DNA of 47,973 nt from Methanobacteriota archaeon (GTDB lineage Archaea; Thermoplasmatota; Poseidoniia; Poseidoniales; Poseidoniaceae), in NCBI GenBank assembly GCA_002692465.1, contig NZKH01000017.1, positions 19,298 to 67,270 on the forward strand. The letters run 5' to 3'. The position numbers were made by a program, and so were the translations under genes. The first letter of the stretch is position 1; every line of letters begins with the position of its first letter. Below the pieces are notes generated by a model. The model ran no database searches. It worked only from the letters and a program-made list of their open reading frames with translations, and had not been told where the DNA came from. Shown here piece after piece: positions 1-7,302 of the stretch.

Positions 1-398
1 AAAATTAATAATCTATCTTCAGGAATTGCTTGGTCGTATGCATTCAAAGTAGTTTCACAATGAGTACACCACGGAGTCGAAAAATATGCAACCCATACTT
101 CGTCTATTGAGGATTCACCGTGTTTTAGGCTACAAATTTCAGTTTTAGCCACGGTTTCATTCATAGTGCACAGGTATTTATTTTGAATTCCGGAATCATC
201 ATAATAGTCAAATAAAGGAATTATTTGACATTCGTATAAACTAATATTTGTGATGTTAACTTCTCCTCTAGAACCACAATTTTTTGTTTCAAGAAAATAA
301 TGTGTAATTTCTGAATTATTTTCAACAGGTTCTGTACAACCAGATAATGAAAATGCCATAAGAATTGAAATTAAAAGCGCCGCTTTAATTTTACACAT
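1..398 (-). CDS. Partial lipoprotein with thioredoxin-like CxxC domain (C-terminus off window)
   Basis: An open frame reads leftwards from an ATG at 398 to the window edge, giving 132 codons with no stop. The N-terminus is a lipoprotein signal: a short K-containing head, a hydrophobic core, and the lipobox L18-S-G-C21. Downstream are a Cys-rich linker (C41, C57, C77, C89) and then a strand and motif typical of thioredoxin folds, VAYFSTPWCTHCE, with the redox pair C111-x-x-C114. It is therefore probably a membrane-anchored extracytoplasmic thiol-disulfide oxidoreductase of the TlpA/DsbE-like type. The rest of the fold, including any cis-proline, lies outside the window. It is divergent from the S15-type hydrolase and shares a 73-nt regulatory gap with it. 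Confidence 0.75.
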   Translation of the reverse strand, partial: MCKIKAALLISILMAFSLSGCTEPVENNSEITHYFLETKNCGSRGEVNITNISLYECQIIPLFDYYDDSGIQNKYLCTMNETVAKTEICSLKHGESSIDEVWVAYFSTPWCTHCETTLNAYDQAIPEDRLLI

Positions 399-409
399 TA
401 TTACGTGTG

Positions 410-422
410 TTAAGGGCCTTAA
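410..422. promoter_or_regulatory. 13-bp palindrome TTAAGGnCCTTAA in a divergent promoter gap
   Basis: TTAAGG-G-CCTTAA is a perfect 6-bp inverted repeat around one central base, in the gap between the lipoprotein (start 398) and the hydrolase (start 472). An almost identical element, TTAAGG-T-CCTTAG, lies upstream of the MFS transporter at 25021. Size and placement fit a dimeric regulator site; the binding protein is unknown. Confidence 0.35.
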
Positions 423-471
423 TTGTAAACTTAGCCGTAAATGGGATGAAAGAAGTACTCATCCGGGGGGT

Positions 472-2316
472 ATGGGCACAAAGCCAGATTCCGTTATTAT
501 TGCAGAATCGGCTAATCAAAGAAGGGTGGATCAACAATTAAACTATACAATTTTTTTAACAACAATTGTAGTTGTAATTTTTATTATTTCGGCTTATATT
601 TTCAGTAATGAATTAATTATTGATGAATCTGAAGAAATTAATTTTTCAGAATGGAAACAAGTGCCTCTCAAAGAAAGATATAAAATGGACCTTAATTTGA
701 CTAGTTGGCGTTCCCAATTACCAGAATCAGGCCCTTATGAAATCCTTCCAATGACTGAACATTTTGTAGAAGTAGATTTACCTGCTAGTGAACAAGACGC
801 AGGTTATCCTGAAGACGCATTAATGCATGTTGCTTTATGGCTACCTGATGTACCTGAAGGAGAAAAAGTACCTGTAATTGCAACGATTCATCCTTACTAT
901 GATTTTGGAACTGAAGTAGATGATTCAAACCCAAACACGATCCCAGATCTTGGTGTAGGGCAGTGGATATTTGAAGAATTTATTTCTCATGGATATGCAT
1001 TAGCACAAGTTTCCACATTTGGTAGTGGCCAGTCCACTCATTGTCAAGATGTCAAAGGACTTGGAGAACAAATTGGCATTCAGGCTGCAGTTGAATGGTT
1101 AGGGACCCAAGAATGGAGCAATGGAAATGTTGGTTTAATGGGTAAATCATATGCCGGAACAACAAATTGGGAAGCGGCGCAAAACCCTTCTGAACATCTT
1201 AAGACAATAGTTCCAATTAGCGGCTCAATTGGTGTTCAGCAGATGTTTTATCGTAATGGTTCAGCAGAAGCTAGAGCGATGGGTTATGATTTAGCTTATG
1301 AGCTTGCAACAGCAGATCCAACTACTGACGACCTTAGAATTTGTAGTGATGATGTATTCGGCCCTGCAATGCCAGTAACAACTTCATTAGCTGCAGAATT
1401 TGGTGGAGCAGAATGGTCAGATTATTGGGAAGAAAGATATCATCTTGGAGATGTAATTGACAATTATGATGGAAGTGTCTATATTGTTTGGGGCATGCAA
1501 GATTGGAATGTAGATCCATATCATGCATTTCCAACGTATCAAATGTTGAGAGATAAAGGATTAACAGTTAGAGGCATTATGGGTCAATGGGGTCATAATT
1601 ATCCAGATCAAGGAGAGGTACATTCTGGATTAGGTAGTGGATATGGTGAAGAAGCTTATGAAAACATGAGCCGTATGGATTGGGCAATTGAATTATTTAA
1701 TTGGTTTGAATATTGGTTAAAAGGAATTGGTGATGAAACAGAGTCTTATGTCCAAATGCAAACTCATGATGGTCGCTGGCATTTAGAAGAAACCTGGCCA
1801 CCAGAAGATATGACTTGGGAACTTCATGATCTTAGTGACTGGTCAGATTCAACCGGAACTGTAAGTGCGAATAGTGCAATGTCAATTGTAAGTCCAGTAT
1901 TCGAAGAAGAGATACATCTTTCTGGATTACCTACTTTACATCTTGATGTACAAACCATTGGATGTAATGGAGGACAAATTTTTGCAACTTTATGGGATGA
2001 AACATTAGGTCTAAGACTTGGACATGCGGTTATGGATGTTAGATATCGAGATGGAGGTTATGATGCTAAACCAGTCTCTCCAATATTTGGTTCATATACG
2101 ATGTTAATGGAATTTAATCCTCTAGATGTAGTTCTTCCAGCAGGACATCATTTGTCAATAGAATTAACAGATACTGGAGAAGATTACCTCCCAAGCACTT
2201 GCGCAGTTACAGGACTTTCAGTTCAAGGGGGTACTTTTGGAATGCCTTTGATTGATAGGCCTGTGGAACATGAAAACTGGTTTGAAGTTGCACATTACAA
2301 TGCATCTGCGGTTTGA
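472..2316 (+). CDS. Membrane-anchored CocE/NonD-type hydrolase (Xaa-Pro dipeptidyl-peptidase S15 family)
   Basis: The 614-residue protein has one N-terminal membrane segment (about 25-46), so the catalytic part should sit outside the cell. The alpha/beta-hydrolase domain carries the nucleophile elbow G-K-S226-Y-A-G. The likely catalytic Asp is D344 (in WGMQDW) and the His is H375 (in GQWGHNYP), with the spacing of the CocE/X-Pro dipeptidyl-peptidase family. The last 170 or so residues match the PepX C-terminal jelly-roll domain. Family members cleave Xaa-Pro dipeptides or hydrolyse acyl esters and amides, and the substrate here cannot be read from sequence. The ATG at 472 directly follows a run of six G, not a classical Shine-Dalgarno. 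It is followed 5 nt later by a receiver-domain gene. Confidence 0.85.
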   Translation: MGTKPDSVIIAESANQRRVDQQLNYTIFLTTIVVVIFIISAYIFSNELIIDESEEINFSEWKQVPLKERYKMDLNLTSWRSQLPESGPYEILPMTEHFVEVDLPASEQDAGYPEDALMHVALWLPDVPEGEKVPVIATIHPYYDFGTEVDDSNPNTIPDLGVGQWIFEEFISHGYALAQVSTFGSGQSTHCQDVKGLGEQIGIQAAVEWLGTQEWSNGNVGLMGKSYAGTTNWEAAQNPSEHLKTIVPISGSIGVQQMFYRNGSAEARAMGYDLAYELATADPTTDDLRICSDDVFGPAMPVTTSLAAEFGGAEWSDYWEERYHLGDVIDNYDGSVYIVWGMQDWNVDPYHAFPTYQMLRDKGLTVRGIMGQWGHNYPDQGEVHSGLGSGYGEEAYENMSRMDWAIELFNWFEYWLKGIGDETESYVQMQTHDGRWHLEETWPPEDMTWELHDLSDWSDSTGTVSANSAMSIVSPVFEEEIHLSGLPTLHLDVQTIGCNGGQIFATLWDETLGLRLGHAVMDVRYRDGGYDAKPVSPIFGSYTMLMEFNPLDVVLPAGHHLSIELTDTGEDYLPSTCAVTGLSVQGGTFGMPLIDRPVEHENWFEVAHYNASAV

Positions 2317-2321
2317 TTAGT

Positions 2322-2687
2322 ATGCGAATACTTGTTTTCGAAGACACATATGATATTTTAGAAATGGTTACAAATTTTGATATTAATTTGGATAATTTCG
2401 AAATTAAACAATATTGGGATACGAATAATTCTACTACTAGAATTAAAGAATATAGCCCAGATGTACTTTTATTAGATTATTATATCAATCCTATTAATGG
2501 ATTACAAGTACTTCAAGAATTAAATTTGGCAGTAAGTAAAAATCAGATAGAACGCCCTTCAAAAGTAATTGGTATTAGTTCATCATCTACCGCAAATTCA
2601 AGATTTTTGCAATTTGGCGCAGATGATTCCATAATAAAATTTGAATTAAATAAATTAGATATATGGGATGCGAAGCAATCGCCTTAA
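2322..2687 (+). CDS. Stand-alone response-regulator receiver (REC) domain
   Basis: The 121-residue protein is a single CheY-like domain. The acidic pair is E7-D8 after the first strand (MRILVFED), the phospho-acceptor is D52 in LLLDYYI, the Ser/Thr switch is near S86, and the conserved Lys is K106 (followed by F instead of the usual P). No output domain follows, so it either works by protein contact or is a phosphate shuttle. I chose the ATG at 2322 rather than a TTG at 2313, because REC domains start directly with the first strand and the TTG would overlap the upstream stop. No histidine kinase is in the window. It is probably co-transcribed with the hydrolase 5 nt upstream. Confidence 0.8.
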   Translation: MRILVFEDTYDILEMVTNFDINLDNFEIKQYWDTNNSTTRIKEYSPDVLLLDYYINPINGLQVLQELNLAVSKNQIERPSKVIGISSSSTANSRFLQFGADDSIIKFELNKLDIWDAKQSP

Positions 2688-2714
2688 TTTTAATTAAACG
2701 ATTTTAACAAATAG

Positions 2715-2721
2715 TTATTTA
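2715..2721 (+). promoter_or_regulatory. Putative TATA box for the GST-like gene
   Basis: TTATTTA is centred 26 nt upstream of the ATG at 2744, the archaeal spacing for a leaderless or near-leaderless transcript. A purine-rich AGGAGAG at 2729-2735 could alternatively act as a ribosome binding site if transcription starts earlier. Confidence 0.35.
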
Positions 2722-2743
2722 CTAATTTAGGAGAGCCTAAAAC

Positions 2744-3433
2744 ATGGGAGAATACCCCAAGTTAATGATGCTTCAAACTTGCCCTTATTGTTGGAAAGTC
2801 AGAAGCCTATTGGAGCATTTAAAAATTGATTTTTCAGAGTCTCAATTAAATCCCCTCAGGAGGAAAAAATCATTAAAATTTGCAGGAGACTGGGGTAAAG
2901 TACCAATTTGGAGAGAATCAGAAGAAGATTTTGTAATTGATTCTACGCCAATCATGTTGTATCTTGATAAGAAATTTAATGATTCTAAATTATCAAATGA
3001 GAATTTGGCTAGGCAAGAAGAATGGTTAAGGTGGGTTGATGAAAAATTATCTAAGGCAACTATTCCAATCTTATATGGTTCAATAGGATCTGCATTGAGC
3101 AGTACTAGAACAGTTTCAAAATTAGAAAAATTTGGCTTTTTTTCTAGACATCTTTACGCATGGACAGGTTTCCCAATTATGTGGGGTATTATTGCTAAAA
3201 CTAGAGTAAAAAAGGATGGGCGTAAACCCAAACAGCTTTGGCATGATCTTCTTGATGATTTTATTTCTGAGTTTAATGGTAAGGAATTTTTTGGAGGAGA
3301 TAAACCTGATATTGTAGATCTTGCAGCATTTGGAATAGTACGTTCAATCAGCCCTTTCAAGCAATTTAAACAAATACAATCACATCAATTAGGAATGAAA
3401 TGGTACAATGCAATTAATTCTACTTTGAATTAA
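2744..3433 (+). CDS. Glutaredoxin/GST-fold protein resembling microsomal prostaglandin E synthase 2
   Basis: The 229-residue protein has an N-terminal glutaredoxin-like domain with C13-P-Y-C16. It then has the order K-V-R-S-L-L-E, N-P-L-R-R-K, K-V-P-I and D-S-T-P-I (the cis-Pro region and glutathione-site-like motif). The all-alpha C-terminal half has RWVDEKL, a TP-LYGS segment and, near the end, GGDKPDIVDLAAFGIVR. From memory this motif order matches the membrane-associated mPGES-2 group of GST-fold proteins better than classical GSTs. Archaea rarely make glutathione, so the real thiol partner is unclear. The stop codon directly abuts the stop of the convergent acidic gene. The role, a thiol-disulfide or isomerase activity, is inferred. 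Confidence 0.7.
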   Translation: MGEYPKLMMLQTCPYCWKVRSLLEHLKIDFSESQLNPLRRKKSLKFAGDWGKVPIWRESEEDFVIDSTPIMLYLDKKFNDSKLSNENLARQEEWLRWVDEKLSKATIPILYGSIGSALSSTRTVSKLEKFGFFSRHLYAWTGFPIMWGIIAKTRVKKDGRKPKQLWHDLLDDFISEFNGKEFFGGDKPDIVDLAAFGIVRSISPFKQFKQIQSHQLGMKWYNAINSTLN

Positions 3434-4135
3434 TTATTCTTCTGCTGCAACCCAATCATCTTCGTCAGGTTCACGATACCACCATTGTCCATCTTCGTCT
3501 TGATACCATTCAACGCCATCTTCATCAACAGAATAATTTTCATCATCTTCAAATTCTTCATTTTCATTAATTAAACCGGATTCGACTGCAATCCTTCTTT
3601 TTGTTTCCAAGGCTTCTTCTTCATCATCTCTGAACACTCTTCCTGTTGGATCAACATTAGAAGTACGCTCAACATAACCTTCTTCTACAGCACTTCGTGA
3701 TTCTTCAGCAAACTCTAATGCCATTTTTTCTCTATATTCATCAAATTCTTCTCTTCCGAATGAACCTGTGAATTGATTTGATTTCTTACGCATTAAAGAG
3801 TCTAAATCTACATTTTTACTAGCCTTTACAGTTGGGGCATCGGGGACACCCTCACCTGTATAATATTCTTCATCTTCGCTGATTTTATCAAATGTTCTTC
3901 CTTCAGGATCTATGTCTTCGAGTTCTTCAATTAGTAAATCATGTTCATCATCATCAATTTTTTCTTCTTTATGAGCCTTAACAATAATTTTTACAAAACG
4001 CCTAATTTCTTTTGATAGAGCTCTATCATCATCGAATTCATCTGGAATTTTTTCTATTTGTTTCAATAATTTATCGTAAGGTGTCCCTGTTAGTGCACCT
4101 AAAAATTTACTGAATCGACTTTTACGTTTCGCCAT
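3434..4135 (-). CDS. Acidic protein with a Trp-rich C-terminal tail, function unknown
   Basis: I do not recognise a named family. From the ATG at 4135 it has 233 residues. A short basic head (MAKRKSRFSKF) is followed by a predominantly helical, charged region rich in Asp and Glu. The tail has an aromatic-acidic motif, DGVEWYQDEDGQWWYREP, followed by DDW. The tail looks like a small WW-like or linear binding motif. An upstream in-frame start at 4171 would add 12 residues, MKQCCLLGGCIG, and run further into the divergent promoter gap, so I prefer 4135. There is no signal peptide or membrane segment, so it is probably cytosolic. It converges with the GST-like gene (stops touch) and is divergent from the JAMM gene. 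Confidence 0.7.
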   Translation of the reverse strand: MAKRKSRFSKFLGALTGTPYDKLLKQIEKIPDEFDDDRALSKEIRRFVKIIVKAHKEEKIDDDEHDLLIEELEDIDPEGRTFDKISEDEEYYTGEGVPDAPTVKASKNVDLDSLMRKKSNQFTGSFGREEFDEYREKMALEFAEESRSAVEEGYVERTSNVDPTGRVFRDDEEEALETKRRIAVESGLINENEEFEDDENYSVDEDGVEWYQDEDGQWWYREPDEDDWVAAEE

Positions 4136-4210
4136 GCCAATACAACCCCCCAGTAGACAACATTGCTTCAAACTTATGATAAAAAAACATTAGGGACATA
4201 CAGAGCGACG

Positions 4211-4909
4211 ATGGTATCAGAATGGCTTCAAAATTTGATGGTAGAGTATAATTCCATTTCATTAGAAAAAAAAGAGTCATATTCTTCATTAATTCAGATG
4301 CCTGGAATTATTTTTGAAAAATTAATTAAATGGGCATTAGAAAACCTTCCAGATGAAATTTTAGTTGGTTTTGATCCAAATTGGGATAGGCCACATTTAG
4401 GAGAGGTAGATGAATTATTTTTATCTCAAAAAAATAAAAAACAACTTTTTGCTGGTGAAGGATATATTTTGGGAGAACCGAATATCGTAAATAGAGGAGA
4501 TTCATTTTCTGTACACCATATTCCTGAAGAATGGACCGATGATTTTTTTGCTGTAGATAGAGGCCCAAGAGGTGGAAGATTCACTCACTGGTTACACACA
4601 CATCCTAATGCAGTAGCTATTCCAAGTGGTGCTGATGCTGATGCTGCTCAATATACTGAAGGTATAGACATGATATTGGGAATTCAATTTTCACCAGAAG
4701 GAATTTATCCGTGGTTTGATGATGTTGAAGGAGAAAGAAGACCATTGATAGATAGAAACAAAGGAGTTATTGGAATAGCTTCTACAGGACATTTAATTCA
4801 TGGGTTAGAAGTTATTGCTTATCACCGAAGTGGAGTAGGAATTAATGTTATCTTTGTAGATGAAAATAATTACCCATACGGATGGGATGATTTTATTCTT
4901 GAAGAATAA
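4211..4909 (+). CDS. JAMM/MPN+ metalloprotease-like protein
   Basis: The 232-residue protein has a central HTHP-x6-S-x2-D motif (H129, H131, S139, D142). This matches the zinc-binding JAMM signature HxHPx6SxxD of Rpn11/CSN5 and archaeal HvJAMM1-type isopeptidases. A G-E-G-Y-I-L-G-E stretch before it may carry the catalytic Glu, but the assignment is uncertain. About 80 residues before the JAMM core have no recognised domain. Archaeal JAMM proteins remove ubiquitin-like SAMP modifiers, and that role is possible but not shown. A TTG at 4163 would extend the frame upstream; the ATG at 4211 is preferred because it clears the divergent gene's leader. Its 3' end overlaps the convergent phosphoglycerate mutase gene by 17 nt. 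Confidence 0.75.
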   Translation: MVSEWLQNLMVEYNSISLEKKESYSSLIQMPGIIFEKLIKWALENLPDEILVGFDPNWDRPHLGEVDELFLSQKNKKQLFAGEGYILGEPNIVNRGDSFSVHHIPEEWTDDFFAVDRGPRGGRFTHWLHTHPNAVAIPSGADADAAQYTEGIDMILGIQFSPEGIYPWFDDVEGERRPLIDRNKGVIGIASTGHLIHGLEVIAYHRSGVGINVIFVDENNYPYGWDDFILEE

Positions 4910-5492
4910 ATCCCTCATTTTCAAAAGAATATATTCTTGGTACTCCTGTGGGAATTTCTAATTTAACTATAGAACTTTCATCTATTTGTTCTAGTTTCAT
5001 TACAATACTACGTAATGAATTTCCATGAGCTGAAACGAGCACGTTTTTGTTTAATTTTAATTCAGGCATAATTAATTCATCAAAGCAGGGAAGAGTTCTT
5101 TCAGCAGTCATTTTCAAACTCTCCCCATTTGGTGGAGGGATATCAAAAGATCTTCTCCAAATATGAACTTGCTCTTCACCAAATTCCTTTCTAGCATCGT
5201 CTTTATTCATTCCTTGTAAATCACCATAATGCCTTTCATTTAATCTCAAATCGCTAACAATTGATGTTGGTTTTGTTTGAGAATTTCCTTCAATTATTAT
5301 TTCAGCAGTCTTTTGTGCTCTAATTAATTCACTAGTAAATACAGAATCAAAATTAATGTTTGTCAATTCTTCTGCAGCATTTTTTGCTTCTAAAATACCT
5401 TTTTCAGACAATCCTACATTTTCCCATCCTGTAAATAAATTTGCAGCATTCCAAATTGATTGGCCATGTCTAATTAAGATGAGAAGTGGCAT
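4893..5492 (-). CDS. gpmA: 2,3-bisphosphoglycerate-dependent phosphoglycerate mutase
   Basis: The enzyme interconverts 3- and 2-phosphoglycerate in glycolysis and gluconeogenesis. The 199-residue protein shows the histidine-phosphatase signature L-I-R-H9-G-Q-S, the loop LFTGWENVGLSEKG typical of dPGM, RAQKTAEI, LNERHYGDLQG (E86), WRRSFDIPPPNGES, and the second catalytic His in SAHGNSLR (H156). It is shorter than bacterial GpmA (about 230-250 residues), mainly at the C-terminus. The ATG at 5492 is chosen over an in-frame TTG at 5501 because the first strand begins directly after it. The last 17 nt overlap the stop region of the convergent JAMM gene. Confidence 0.88.
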   Translation of the reverse strand: MPLLILIRHGQSIWNAANLFTGWENVGLSEKGILEAKNAAEELTNINFDSVFTSELIRAQKTAEIIIEGNSQTKPTSIVSDLRLNERHYGDLQGMNKDDARKEFGEEQVHIWRRSFDIPPPNGESLKMTAERTLPCFDELIMPELKLNKNVLVSAHGNSLRSIVMKLEQIDESSIVKLEIPTGVPRIYSFENEGFILQE

Positions 5493-5533
5493 TGCTTTCA
5501 AATGATGCTAATGTATTCAATCTTTCAATATTT

Positions 5534-6331
5534 TCAAGGAAAAGATAATTCTACAATCCACAAAATGACTAGTGGTGCAATTCCCATTGCTAAATCTCTA
5601 AGAAATAGAATCAATAGTGTACTTGATTGAGCCGCTGAGATTTTTTCAAATTCTTTTTGCATTTTTTCATCAATAATATCTGAGACTTTCCCGGCTCCTT
5701 TTCTAGCAACTTCAATAGCAGCACCAGTCGCAACAGATGTTAGCAATCCGGCGGGAGTGAATTTTCTGGCCTTAAATGCTAAAAGACCCCATGTTTTCAA
5801 AGAATTTTTTGCTATTGAAGTACCTATTTCTTCCTCTCCTCCTTCTTCTTTTTTTGAAAATTTTCTTAATAGATTTCTAATACCAAATCCAGTATCAGCA
5901 ATTTTTCTTAATCTTTCAATGTTCCGTTTTTCAATTGCACTAAGCATACTTTTTACTCGAATAATTCTTAATATGTCTAAAAATATCCAAATTGATGTAA
6001 ATAAGAGTATAATTACCAATCCAAAATAATTGGTGTTATTCCAATCAGACCAGCCTAATGGATCGCTACTAATTCGAAAAACAAATACAATTAGCATTGG
6101 TATAAAAAATGCTAAAATCTCATTAAAAATTAACAAACTATATCCTTTAATGGGTAAATCTTTCAAACGTTTGATTGCCCAACCGCCATGAGGAACTAAT
6201 TGCTTTGTAACTCTAATAAATGGATTTGTTAGAAAAATTATCCTCATCAACATCGGAATGAAAAGAAATAAAATATATGCTTCCCAAATGTTTTGGGGCG
6301 GAATTGAAATCAATGAAAGCGGTTCGACCAC
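5534..6331 (-). CDS. Multi-pass membrane protein, function unknown
   Basis: The 265-residue protein starts at GTG 6331; no earlier ATG fits, and the next Met is inside the first helix. Membrane segments are visible at about 18-36, 64-86, 103-123 and 238-261. Between the third and fourth lies a cytoplasmic-looking, charged stretch (about 124-235) with a Lys/Glu-rich patch (158-168) and a Gly/Ala-rich segment reading TPAGLLTSVATGAAIEVARK. I recognise no catalytic motif and no transporter family. It is divergent from the cupin gene; the true cupin start lies 74 nt away, so the two genes share a promoter gap. Confidence 0.65.
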   Translation of the reverse strand: MVEPLSLISIPPQNIWEAYILFLFIPMLMRIIFLTNPFIRVTKQLVPHGGWAIKRLKDLPIKGYSLLIFNEILAFFIPMLIVFVFRISSDPLGWSDWNNTNYFGLVIILLFTSIWIFLDILRIIRVKSMLSAIEKRNIERLRKIADTGFGIRNLLRKFSKKEEGGEEEIGTSIAKNSLKTWGLLAFKARKFTPAGLLTSVATGAAIEVARKGAGKVSDIIDEKMQKEFEKISAAQSSTLLILFLRDLAMGIAPLVILWIVELSFP

Positions 6332-6405
6332 AATACCTCTTAGAACTCATTACTTTTGAATTAATTTACGTAGGTTTCATGTTTGAGGGCCTCTTCGGAC
6401 TAAAC

Positions 6406-6768
6406 ATGTCATTTTCACATGATATGTCAGATTGGCTTGGTATGAATGTAAATCGTGAATGGATTGATGCTAATGTTAAGTGGAAAGATTTCGGAACTGG
6501 AGTCAGATTAGGGAAGCTAGCAAGACAAGATAAAATTAGTTTAGTTTTGTATGATTGTGAATGTGAAGTTGAGGTAGATGCATTTGTTCCTCATATGCAT
6601 CCAGGAGGAGAAGCATATCTTGTTCTCGAAGGAGAGGTATATGATGATCAAGGAACATATCCCAAAGGTTCAATTGTTTGGATGAACCCTGGTTCACAGC
6701 ATAATCCTAAAACAAGGGAAAAAACATTGATACTTGTTTTATGGCCTAACGGAGTAAAAGTAATCTAA
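6406..6768 (+). CDS. Small cupin-domain protein (ChrR-cupin-like)
   Basis: The 120-residue protein consists of one cupin barrel. The first cupin motif is PHMHPGGEAYLVLEGEV with H63, H65 and E69, followed by D-D-Q-G-T-Y-P-K-G-S, and the second motif supplies H99 in PGSQHNP. All four usual metal ligands are present, so it should bind a divalent metal. The pattern is closest to the ChrR anti-sigma cupin and acetylacetone-dioxygenase type. The substrate or sensed signal is unknown. The ATG at 6406 is preferred; longer in-frame starts (6379 or 6277) would run towards or into the divergent membrane-protein gene. The gene ends 20 nt before the stop of the convergent HAD gene. Confidence 0.75.
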   Translation: MSFSHDMSDWLGMNVNREWIDANVKWKDFGTGVRLGKLARQDKISLVLYDCECEVEVDAFVPHMHPGGEAYLVLEGEVYDDQGTYPKGSIVWMNPGSQHNPKTREKTLILVLWPNGVKVI

Positions 6769-6788
6769 TTTTCAGGAATGATTCCTGT

Positions 6789-7208
6789 TCAATCGTCAAA
6801 CACTTGTACATCTCTTGTTTTAATGATTAAATCTGTAAATTTGCTATTAAATCTTGTAGCTCTTACTACATGATTATCTATCCAATGGTAATTTCCTCCC
6901 CTTGGTTTTCCAAAAATAATACCGTGATATTTGAAACCATTTTTCTTTAACCATTCTTCTGTAACTTCACGATGCTCTTCAGTTCTAGATGTGAAGAAAT
7001 AAATCACATGTCCTTCTTCATACCATTTATTTATCATTTCCAAGGCATCTGGATATATTTTAGCATCTTTCATACGCCAAGGTTCTTCATTTGGAATATC
7101 ATCACCAATAGTTCCATCAATATCGATAAGGTAATTTTTAATCTCAGGTGGCAACACAGGACTTTTCAAAAAACCCTTAGAATCTACGACTTCATTTAGT
7201 TCATTCAC
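6789..7208 (-). CDS. HAD-superfamily hydrolase
   Basis: The 139-residue protein carries the HAD motifs in order. Motif I is LID29-I-D31-G-T, with nucleophile D29 and acid/base D31. Motif II is the Thr/Ser of FFTSR (about 73-74), motif III is K101 and motif IV includes D111 in IDNHVV. There is almost no cap insertion, so it is a minimal C0-type phosphatase that could take a large or macromolecular substrate, perhaps a polynucleotide or a protein; the substrate cannot be read. The start is GTG at 7208; no ATG is in frame upstream of motif I. It converges with the cupin gene and is divergent from Taw1. Confidence 0.78.
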   Translation of the reverse strand: MNELNEVVDSKGFLKSPVLPPEIKNYLIDIDGTIGDDIPNEEPWRMKDAKIYPDALEMINKWYEEGHVIYFFTSRTEEHREVTEEWLKKNGFKYHGIIFGKPRGGNYHWIDNHVVRATRFNSKFTDLIIKTRDVQVFDD

Positions 7209-7254
7209 ATATATCCGTTTTCAACACAGTCCTTGAATACTAGCATTGTTAACG

Positions 7255-7260
7255 ATATAA
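7255..7260 (+). promoter_or_regulatory. Putative TATA box for taw1
   Basis: ATATAA lies within CGATATAAC in the divergent gap before Taw1. Initiation 25 or so nt downstream would leave a leader of about 20 nt before the ATG at 7303. Nested short inverted repeats (AGTC/GACT and CGAT/ATCG) follow it, too short to call an operator. Confidence 0.4.
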
Positions 7261-7302
7261 CATCCGAGTCAACCTCGACTATCGAAAGATGACAGTAGGC
7301 AA

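Noticed and set aside
7209-7302. Nested AGTC/GACT and CGAT/ATCG repeats before taw1 as operator
   Set aside because: Arms of four bases with uneven spacing.
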